Shown here: piece by piece, positions 1-7,784 of the stretch | Layout: each line of letters starts with the position of its first letter | Position numbering within the stretch: the first letter of the stretch is position 1 | From: Scenedesmus sp. ARA3 | Taxonomy: Eukaryota > Chlorophyta > Chlorophyceae > Sphaeropleales > Scenedesmaceae | Direction of reading: 5' to 3' | DNA length: 12,245 nt | NCBI GenBank assembly: GCA_004335835.1 | Contig: RWJK01000444.1 | Coordinates: 1-12,245, forward strand | Made by a program: the position numbers and the translations under genes | The notes under the pieces: generated by a model | Database searches by the model: none | What the model was told of the DNA's origin: nothing | What the model saw: the letters and a program-made list of their open reading frames with translations, nothing else

Positions 1-131
1 CAAAAGTACTAACTTCCACCATTTACCCTTCTGCCCCAAGGGGTGTGACAGGAGTTAAGGGGACTCAACACCCCCTTGTGCACACCGTGCACTACTGGGG
101 CTGAGATACGCCTCACCACGTCAGAGGCACA

Positions 132-181
132 GCCGGTATTCGAGCCAGCGACAGGCTCATTGAGCAACCGCTGCATCCACA
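132..181 (-). repeat. tRNA-like head of a possible SINE
   Basis: Read on the minus strand, positions 149-132 form a near-canonical T-arm: a 5-bp stem GCTGG/CCGGC (one G-T pair) closing the loop CTCGAATA. This gives a box-B-like GGCTCGAATACC, close to the RNA polymerase III consensus GGTTCGAATCC. About 40 nt upstream, TGGATGCAGCGG (179-168) is a loose box A, and between them lies an anticodon-arm-like hairpin (169-154). No complete tRNA cloverleaf or acceptor stem can be drawn, so this is not a functional tRNA gene. The arrangement fits the 5' head of a tRNA-derived SINE whose body would run toward position 1 and out of the window, so its 3' tail and target-site duplication cannot be seen. It could also be an unrelated tRNA pseudogene. 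Confidence 0.35.
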
Positions 182-390
182 TGGATTGGTGGCCACCAGC
201 ACCAAGAACTCATCACTGCGTTCCCAAGCCATTGCAACACCATAGCCAGTGCAGCCTGGCACCACACATCGTGTGCAGCCTGTTTGTTTAAGCTCAAGCG
301 ACAACAGTGCACAACGGTGATTTTGAAATCAGTATCCGTCGCTGGATGCCGATCCCAGCAGCAACAAGCGGATGGTGACGCCGCGTGCAG

Positions 391-845
391 TGGTGGGCAG
401 GCTGTCTGCGCTGACGCAGCTGACATGCCTCGTACTGGGCGATGTCATGCTGGGCGGCACAGCAAGTGTGCACCTGCTTGCGACAGTAGGCCAGCTGGCA
501 GCTGCGCTGGCTCCGCTGACAGGCCTACAGGAGCTGTGTATCAAAGGGTTTGTCAGCGTGGCAGCAGACGCTGGCGCTGCTGCTGGCAAGCCAAAGAGCC
601 GCAGCAAGGCTGGCTCGACAACTGGTAGTGCCGGCGGCGGGGCGGTGGCGCAGCATGGTGCTGATGGTGTGGTGGCGCTGCTGCAGGCGCTGGCTGGCCT
701 GAGCAGGCTGCATGCGGTGCATGTCGAGCTGCCACTGGCGATGACGCAGCAGGATGCGTCACGCGCAGCAACGGCAGCGCAGGGCATGCCCGGTTGGGTT
801 TCTGAGGCGAGGGTGTGGGAAGGGGGCCTGCAAGTAAAGCTGTGA
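391..845 (+). CDS. Leucine-rich-repeat protein, last exon (5' partial)
   Basis: The open frame ends at TGA 843-845. It begins with two leucine-rich-repeat-like stretches, LSALTQLTCLVLG and LAPLTGLQELCIKGF, followed by an Ala/Gly/Ser/Lys linker and a third Leu-rich helix, LLQALAGLSRLHAVHVELPL. LRR domains are protein-binding solenoids; nothing here identifies the partner or cell compartment. The exon is taken to start after the acceptor GTGCAG ending at 390, because the frame has a stop at 324-326 and no good initiator context upstream. The ATG at 372 is therefore probably intronic, and an acceptor at 400 is an alternative. The rest of the gene lies left of the window. The terminal GLQVKL is a plausible natural C-terminus. 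The LRR call is moderate because only two to three repeats are visible. Confidence 0.6.
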
Positions 846-2118
846 AAAGTTGCAGCAACATAGACGCTGTTGGATTGTCTCGCTGGTTGAATGTTCGAAG
901 TTGTGCCGTGTCCTCAGAGGGGGCCCTGTTTATTGGCTGAGGGCTGTAGCAGCATGAGCACCAGCATGCTCTTGCAGTGCGTTGCATGTGTGCGTTACTC
1001 GTAGAGCAATGCTGCTTCCTGGTAATGGTGGTCATCTGGTTGAGTGAATGTGAGTTGCTGTGGCACAGGGGGTGAAACTTGACTGCCACCGCACCTGTCC
1101 TAGCACTAGGCACGATCGACGGTCGCGGCACCGAGGGGTCTCTCGCAGTACTGTATGATTATGTCACCTTCTAAGCTGATCTGCAGCATCGTATGCATCG
1201 CTGGCTGGATGTTCAGGGAATGGGCAAAAGCAGGAGCAGGCAGCCTGCTTCAGAATTCTGCTACAACAACAAGACTGTGACGTGTGCTGCAACATGCTGC
1301 ACGTGACAGAGACAATGCTGAGGTGTTCATTCGTGTGCACAACTTCAAGCCGCAAGTTGCGGTGTGTCAGAATTTTTGCATTCAGCACCCCAAGCAGCTT
1401 TCATGTCATGCAGCTTGCATGACATGATGTTCGCCAAAAATAGGCTTGTGGAGGCTGCCGGTGCATGCAGCAATTGTGGGCGGACTCTTTTGCAGCTGCA
1501 CGGTAGCATTGCCAGCAACCATCAAGCTGGATGCAGCCGCTGCGGCAGCGTCGCCCACGCTATGCATCTCAAAAATGTACTAGCTGCCGCCTGCACATGC
1601 GTTGCATGTCACGGGCAGGATCTGTTCTAAAAATACATCAGCAGGCACAGTAAACGTTGGCCCAGCGAGCACGGTGCTCGCTTGTGACGACAGCCTCTGG
1701 CCAGTCCATGGTAAATGGTCATGTGCGTAGTGCTTTGGCCAATTGTGTGTACCTAGAAGTGCCTTGATTGCATCTGTAGATTAGTTTGCATTGGTAAAGC
1801 CTTGTCTTATGAAGCAGCAGCAGTTACTTGGACCACAAAGGCTGCAGTCTCCTTGGCTGAGGGGTGCTGGGTATTGTGTGATGTGGGGTTCTTGGCAGCT
1901 GCCAGCAGTGTGTGGGTTGCACCATGGTATATAGTATCACCCTTATGTTGCTGTAACTTTACACAGTGATTACTCAAAGTGGTGTTTTTCAAGAGACAAG
2001 CGCTCCTGCAAACCTTCTCACTCCGGCACCCTGTTCCCACTGCCGCTCGCACTAAGCGGCGAACAACCATGCCTATTTACTGAACCATCAAGGTATTCTT
2101 TTAGGACCATCGCTGCAG
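846..2118. other. 3' UTR and intergenic/intronic stretch without a firm gene
   Basis: No reading frame here has convincing splice structure or a recognisable domain. The first part is presumably the 3' UTR of the LRR gene. The first TGTAA word, the typical chlorophyte poly(A) signal, is at 1952-1956, about 1.1 kb after the stop, which is long for a UTR. The 5' exons of the next plus-strand gene should lie somewhere here, since its exon at 2119 begins after a CTGCAG acceptor, but I could not place them. Confidence 0.5.
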
Positions 2119-2625
2119 TGCCGGCTGATGCCTGGTGCATCTCAGCTCGATAGCTCGAGGCAAGCTGCTCTCACCACAACTTATCGTGCCTTGCAGACGG
2201 CAATTGACAGCGCAGCCTACGCTGTCGGAGCAAAGAATGAGCTCAAGGGAACGGTAAGCAGGCGCAGCTGCGTTAGGCCTCCTGTGGCAGCAGCAATTGC
2301 AGCAGCATCTTCAGCAGCAGCACAGTCAGCAGCAAGGCCTTTGGTGCCAGCAGCAGCATGCTTGTTGCACGTTTGCTTTCAAACCTTCCAACCGAAACAC
2401 AGGCAGTGAACCATTCCGCGACCACTCATTGTTTTAACCCTGCATGCAATGTCGTCCTGCATGCAACTGACCTGCTGCTGACTCTGCTGCTGCTGCTGCC
2501 TGCAGGGGGTGTGGGGCTTCATAAAGGCCTCACGCAAGCCCGCTGAGGCTGCCCCAGCACCCACCAAGCCCCAGAAGCCGGTTCCCCGCAAGCCGGATGT
2601 CACCAAGCCCCCCAGCCAGCGCTAG
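2119..2625 (+). CDS. Unrecognised small protein, last two exons (5' partial)
   Basis: There are two exons, 2119-2253 and 2506-2625, separated by a 252-nt GT-AG intron (donor ACG/GTAAGC, acceptor CTGCAG/GGGG). The phase-0 junction joins two open frames without a stop, giving 84 residues before TAG 2623-2625. The first exon encodes a helical, Ala-rich stretch including ALTTTYRALQTAIDSAAYAV. The second starts GVWGFIKASRKP and ends in a Lys/Pro-rich tail with repeated KP dipeptides (TKPQKPVPRKPDVTKP). The first exon starts after the acceptor CGCTGCAG at 2111-2118; earlier exons were not found. The family is not recognised. The basic, proline-rich end looks disordered and could bind nucleic acid or an acidic surface, but that is speculation. 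The clean junction makes real coding sequence likely. Confidence 0.6.
2254..2505 (+). other. Intron with CTG-rich 3' end
   Basis: A GT-AG intron between the two coding exons. It starts GTAAGC and ends with a run of CTG triplets followed by CCTGCAG. It also contains CAG-rich sequence around 2286-2360. Confidence 0.6.
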
Positions 2626-3011
2626 CAGGGCCCCCGGGCCCCGCGTGATGCTGCCTGCATGATGCCGCCAGCAATGGCAGCAGCAGCGGCAGCAGCACCA
2701 GCGGCGCTGGCGTGAAGTGCGTATGCAGCCCTGCTGCTTGCATGTTGTCAGAACGCATCCGTGTATGACGGGCGTGGCGGAAAGGTGCCCTATCCAGGTG
2801 CCGTGCCTCGCCCCGATCAGGGGCCCCTGCTGTGTAGGCCACAACGGGCGGTCCCTTTGGATGTGGGTGTTGGCAGCTTGCAAGCAACGGGGTGCATGAT
2901 TCCGCCAATTCCCCTGGTGTGCTTTCTTGGATCTTGTTGAGGTGTATCAGCAGTTGCATACGCAGCCCATCAGGGCTCCTTGCTGCACACCAGCACGGCC
3001 TGACAGGCAGT

Positions 3012-3013
<2 letters not shown>

Positions 3014-3049
<36 letters not shown>
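3014..3049. repeat. (CAG)12 microsatellite
   Basis: Twelve uninterrupted CAG triplets, followed after a GA interruption by a further short CAG run. It lies outside any called coding exon, possibly in the 3' UTR of the plus-strand gene ending at 2625. Confidence 0.95.
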
Positions 3050-3057
<8 letters not shown>

Positions 3058-4087
3058 GCAGCATAGTGTGTTTGTGCACGTCTGTGGCAACTAGGAGGCG
3101 CTGTCTTGCTGGCATGCCTTGCACGGTATTGACAGCAGTTGTTTGAGCGTTAGCCTGCTGCCTACTTCACTGCAGTGCAGCCGTTGTCATGCGTGCTGGC
3201 AGGGCGCCATCGCCTAGGCCACTGGCCAGCAGCTGCAACCGCCTGTTGTATATCTGGTGTTGCTGATGTTGCATATGGAGCCAGGCGCGTCTTGGTGTGC
3301 TGGTTGTAAAGGGAGAGGTTCCATTTCACAACATGCAAGCACCCCAAGGCCTGACCGTCAAGGCGCCTGAGTACAGGCCAAAGGAGCTGCTGGGTGAAAA
3401 AAAGCTGTTGCCGCTGCTTGCCATTCATCATCATCCTCAATGATAGCATGGCATGCCGCCAGCCAATTGGCTTGCAAGCCAAAACAATGACGCTGTTTGT
3501 GCCGCACCTTACTGATGTGCTGGCCAGAACATGCACAAGATGCACAAGATGGGTGGTCTACCCCTCACCAATAGAGAGGCAATAATAGTCGTAGTTTCCG
3601 CTCCGTACGGGGCGCGGTTGCCGATGCCGATGACAAGGTATGGCTTACAAGAAGACTATTATTATTATTCTTATGCACAAGATGCACTCAGCCAGCCGCC
3701 CAACAAAGCCTGGCTGACTGTAAACGGAACGCGCCCCCAACCACCACAAAAATGTTGCCAACCCGACAGCAATTACTGAAAGCAGGGCCCTTTCAGAAGC
3801 ATGCACAAGCGACAAGCCCGCCAGCTAGTAAAGGTGGCCACGTGTACGTAAAGTACGTAAAGTACACAACACAAGACAGTGAGGAGCGTCTCTGCTCCAC
3901 AACAGCAGAGGATGGCAGGGGGCGGGGCTTTTGGTGGCACTGCCTGGGCCTTGCCACACTCCATGTACAAGGACGCAATGAAACGCAATTGGCAGTAGAA
4001 CCAACCAACCAACCCCATATGTTGTCCTTTGGCTGACTGATGCATGCATTGATGTGATTGCCTGCTCCTGCAAGCGCTGGCAGAAAA

Positions 4088-4344
4088 GCATGTTTCAAAA
4101 GGGCACCCTTGTCAGCAGGCAGCATGCAAGCACGCCCTCCCAGCTTGCGCCTTTGGGGACAATCGGACAGGCAGAGGGCAGTCGTGCATGCCACTGAAAG
4201 CAGCGCTGACATAAACGCATGTGTCCAAAAGGGCGCCTCAACAGCAGGAAGCATGCCACTGGCTTAAATGGTGATGTTAACATGAAAATGATGAGCAGGC
4301 AGCATGCCGCGGAGCTCTCAGCTTGCGCCCTAGGGGGCAAGAGG
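4088..4344. repeat. Imperfect dispersed repeat, three copies
   Basis: A module reading roughly CAGCAGGCAGCATGC, then about 13 variable bases, then CAGCTTGCGCC and a G-rich GGGGNCAA, occurs at 4113-4162 and again 180 bp later at 4293-4342. A partial third copy near 4213-4258 shares AAAAGGGC, CAGCAGG and AGCATGC with the first copy and its left flank. The copies are too diverged for recent duplication. No terminal inverted repeats were identified. Confidence 0.6.
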
Positions 4345-5454
4345 GCAGCGGTGTCCTGCAGGTAGAGGGCGTAGAGCCCAGGGGCACCGCCCCTGTCCAC
4401 ACACAACCTCTCCAGCCTTGAATCTCCCCGGAGCTTCAGAGCGGCCTAGGTTGCCCCTCCCTCGCTCACTAGTGAGCACTGCAAGCATGCCACTGGTGGC
4501 ACCTCAAGCAGCACCACAGCCGACTCATATCTCAGCAAGCTTCTGCAGTACGTGCGGTGCCGCAGCAGCCGCAACAACACTGACATCTCATAAGGCTATG
4601 CTTGGCATGCCCATGGCGGCAGAAGTGCTGTTGCAGAAAGTGGCGGTAGCATGGTAGGTGGACTGCGCAAACAAAAGATGTACCGCGCAGGGTGTGCAGT
4701 GCGCTGGATGGCTGGCAGCCAGTGCAGTGTGTAAAAGGCTGCTGAATCATACACGTATGGATCGTAGCCCTCAGTCCTGCCATAAGCAGAGCACAACGCC
4801 GCTGCTGCGCTCGCGTGTCATATGCGCACAATGCACAGATACACAATCGCACTCACTGTACGCCGCTTGCAACTCAATAGACGTGAATTGGCGCTGTGCC
4901 GCAAGAAATGGAGCAACGACAACTAGCAAGGTCTGGGCACCAGTTCAGGCCCCTGTTGCTTGCTCCTTTGCTCTGCAACAGCTGTGTGCTTTGCAATTGT
5001 TGGCAAGACGGCCTGTCAGCAGACAGTATGTGCTTGCCCGCTAATCACTGCTGAAAGTCCGAAGGACAACATCCAAGCAGGCTGCTCAACCAAACACACA
5101 CGCATCGCAAATTGAAGAATCAAACATGTTCTGAATGCAAGGCTCCTCACCTTCTTCAAAGGCACAGAGAAGGTATTGACGATCGGCACCAACACACACA
5201 AGCGGTGCCCGTTAGGTAGATGGAGGTTTATGCAAGCAGTACACACGGAAACGCGCTTGGTGTACTGTTTTGCTCAACATGGCAACGCCGCCGCCACAGC
5301 AGCAAATGTGATGTGCATGGTGTGTGGGCGTGCCAAGTGGTCATCTGTCAGTGCGCTGTCAGCAGCTCTCGCACACACACATACAAACTCATCTGGTAAG
5401 CGCACAGCACGGTAAGAGCAGCAGCCATGCAGTGCCTCGCAGGCAGCGTTATAA

Positions 5455-6400
5455 CAGCCTGCCAACATGGCATGCTGTCGAGTCCAGCCGCCACATGCGT
5501 TGTGAAAGATACGATGTTGTTAAACCCACCGCATGCAGCCTTTTGAACTGTGCCAGCCATGCAGTCTCAACAGCCTGCCGACATGACATGCTATCGAGTC
5601 CAGCCGCCACAAATTTGGTAAAAAAACTGTTGTTCATCCAAACGCATGCCGCCTCCCAAACGGTGCCAGCCATGCCGTCTCAACAGCCTGCCGACATGGC
5701 ATGCTATTGAGTCCAGCCGCCACATGCGTTGTAAAAGACACTATGTTGTTCAACCAACCGCATGCCGCCTCCCAAGCCGTGCCAGCCATGCAATTTTAAC
5801 AGCCTGCCGACATGGCATGCTATCTGAGTCCAGCCGCCACACTGAATTTAAAAAAACGAACTGTTGTTTAATCAACCGCATGCCGCCTCCCAAGCTGTGC
5901 CAGCCATGCGGTCTCAACAGCCTGCCAACATGGCATGCTATCGAGTCCAGCCGCCACACTGAATGTCAAAAAACAACAACTGTTGTTTGTCCAAACACAT
6001 GCCGCCTCCCAAGCTGTGCCAGACATGCAGCCGTAACAACCTGCTGACATGGCATGCTATTAGGTCCAACTGCCTCAAGCATAACTAGAAAGACATATGT
6101 TGCTCAACCAAATGCATGCCGCCTCCCAAGCTGTTCCAGCCATGCGGTCTCTACAGCCTGCCGACATGGCATGCTGCCGAGTCCAGCCACCACAACTATT
6201 GTTGTAAAACAAACTATTGTTCAAGAACCGCAACTGTTGTTCAACCACACACATGCCGCCTCATAAGCCATGCCAGCCATGCAGCCGTAACAACCTGCTG
6301 ACATGGCATGCTATTAGGTCCAACTGCCTCAAGCATAATTAGGAAGACATCGTTGCTAAACCAACCGCATGCAGCCTCCCAAGCCGTGCCAGCCATGCAG
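5455..6400. repeat. Satellite-like array, eight units of about 116 bp
   Basis: Eight head-to-tail units begin with CARCCTGCYRACATGRCATG at 5455, 5571, 5684, 5800, 5918, 6037, 6154 and 6291. Their lengths are 116, 113, 116, 118, 119, 117, 137 and about 110 bp. Each has two conserved blocks, one near AGTCCAGCCGCCAC and one near GCATGCCGCCTCCCAAG, around a variable AT-richer box with TGTTGTT motifs. Units 6 and 8 share private variants (CAACCTGCTGACATGGCATG, AGGTCCAACTGCCTCAAGCA), and units 5 and 7 both end GCAGCCGTAA, so 5-6 and 7-8 are copies of a dimer. Unit lengths are not multiples of three and reading frames break, so the array is not a repeat protein. Unit 7 carries a roughly 20-bp internal insertion. 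Confidence 0.93.
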
Positions 6401-7133
6401 CCCTTCCATCCCCACTGCCTACCGCTTAGCACGCATCCGGATGTGGTACAACCATTTCAAAGCATCACCAGACGCACTTGCACTCGCACACACCATGCCA
6501 TATGAGGTACACCCAAGTTGGTGGCCGCACGTTGTTGGTGCTCAAAACTAAGCAAGGCACACACACCCACCCATGTGCACAGGCTGTTGGCACAGTAGTG
6601 CTTTGGCAAAGCGGCGGCGCTCACATGGCTGCAGACAATGGCCGCAATATGCACATGCATTGCTGCTCGACAGCCAAAGGTATGAGGAGCGTACTGATTG
6701 CTGCTTAACATTCGATAGGTTTAAGGAGACTACTGTTTGCTGCTCGGCACACACAGGTTGGCACAGCCAGCCACCCATCAGCCAAACAGCCCACACAATC
6801 GCATTTCAATTAGCAGCCGGCACACTAGTCCATCCATTTCATACATGTTTGCAACCCGCAGCAGCACCAACAATCACATACAATCATCGCCTTCGCTCAA
6901 ACATTACTCGGCAACGTAAGGATGAGTCCAGTCTGCTACAGGTCTCACATTTGTTATAGGACGGAGCACGCACAGCAGCACAGATGTGGTCATATAGTAT
7001 GCGAAACGACATGCTCTGCTGCGGTCAACACAGCACGCAGCATGCACCGGCATGCTGCGTGCTGTGCGCTACACCTCATGCGTTTCGGGTGTCGCAAGCG
7101 GCCTCCACAGCGCTAGGTAGTCGAGCCAAATGC
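6401..7133. other. Downstream flank of the bZIP-like gene; no gene seen
   Basis: No convincing coding frame is present. The right part is presumably the 3' UTR of the minus-strand gene ending at 7134. No TGTAA poly(A) word was found on the minus strand in this stretch, so the transcript end cannot be placed. The part next to the satellite array (6401 to about 6900) is unique sequence with ACACAC-rich patches. Confidence 0.5.
7029..7066. other. Perfect 17-bp stem-loop
   Basis: CACAGCACGCAGCATGC (7029-7045) is the exact reverse complement of 7050-7066, with only four bases (ACCG; CGGT on the minus strand) between them. It begins about 68 nt after the stop codon of the minus-strand bZIP-like gene, so it probably lies in that gene's 3' UTR. 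Pairing does not extend beyond the 17 bp. It is too short for a typical microRNA precursor. It could be an RNA stability or localisation element, a protein-binding palindrome or a short palindrome left by a mobile element. Confidence 0.85.
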
Positions 7134-7733
7134 TCAACTCTGCTGCGCAGGCTGCGGCCGCTGCTGCTGCTGCGCAGGCTGCCGCTGTTGCTGCTGCGCA
7201 GGCTGCCGCTGTTGCTGCTGCTCTTGCTGCTGATGCTGCTCCAGCACCAGCATTCCTATCGCCCCGAGTGCCAGCGGGCGTGGCGTCGCCTGCACCGCTG
7301 CTGTCGCCAGCTGCACATATGTCAGTGAGCCGGCAACAGCAGTAGCAGAAGCCATGCGTAGCATGTTATCCTTCCTCATCAAATTGACCAGCCGCAACAG
7401 CATGGCCTCGCGCTGCGCCATGCACTGCTTGTATGCGTCCACGCTGCTGCTGCTGCTGCCGCTGCCCGGTTCATCATGCTGCTGCGCGAGCTGCTGCTGC
7501 AGCTGCTGCCGCTGCTGCACCAGTGGAGTCAGCAGCCGCTTGAAGCAGCTCATGGAGCGCACAATGTTGCTGGTCTGCTGAGGTGTCAGCTGCAGCTGCT
7601 GCAGCACCCACGCGTGCTTCTGCATGTCTGTCTCTTCTTCGAGCTCGCCCGTCTCAAAGTTGCTGTTACCGAAGCGCCACATCACCTCGCTGCGCTGCAT
7701 CAGCACAGCTGACGCCAGCATGTGGTTGTGCCT

Positions 7734-7784
<51 letters not shown>

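Larger units (their letters stand above)
2626..5454. other. Gene-poor stretch with decayed repeats
   Basis: No frame on either strand shows a domain, codon pattern or paired splice sites good enough to call a gene. The left part is presumably the 3' UTR of the preceding plus-strand gene; the first downstream TGTAA word is at 3305-3309 and another lies near 3717. The stretch contains a CAG microsatellite, short duplications of the type GCACAAGAT near 3532-3550 and GTACGTAAA near 3844-3863, and the imperfect repeat family listed at 4088-4344. Close to the right end, 5410-5454 resembles a degraded part-unit of the adjacent satellite array. Confidence 0.5.

Noticed and set aside
132..181. Functional tRNA gene
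   Set aside because: There is a T-arm but no acceptor stem, a poor D-arm and an imperfect anticodon arm. At best it is a tRNA-derived fragment.
1364..1630. Plus-strand frame with two CxxC pairs (CSNCG and CSRCG) resembling a zinc ribbon
   Set aside because: No supporting splice sites, initiator context or recognisable flanking domain. Cysteine pairs arise easily from TGCAGC-rich sequence. It could still be an upstream exon of the gene at 2119, but I cannot support it.
2600..3124. Minus-strand frame with a poly-Leu run resembling a membrane segment
   Set aside because: The Leu run is just the (CAG)12 microsatellite read as CTG, and the rest overlaps the antisense of the plus-strand exon and has no domain.
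5646..6047. Plus-strand 133-codon frame in the satellite array, looking like a repeat protein
   Set aside because: Unit lengths (113-137 bp) are mostly not multiples of three, so successive units are read in different frames. There is no conserved peptide unit.
5455..6400. CRISPR-like array
   Set aside because: The repeats are about 116 bp and head to tail, with no short conserved repeat alternating with unique spacers and no cas genes. The context is eukaryotic.
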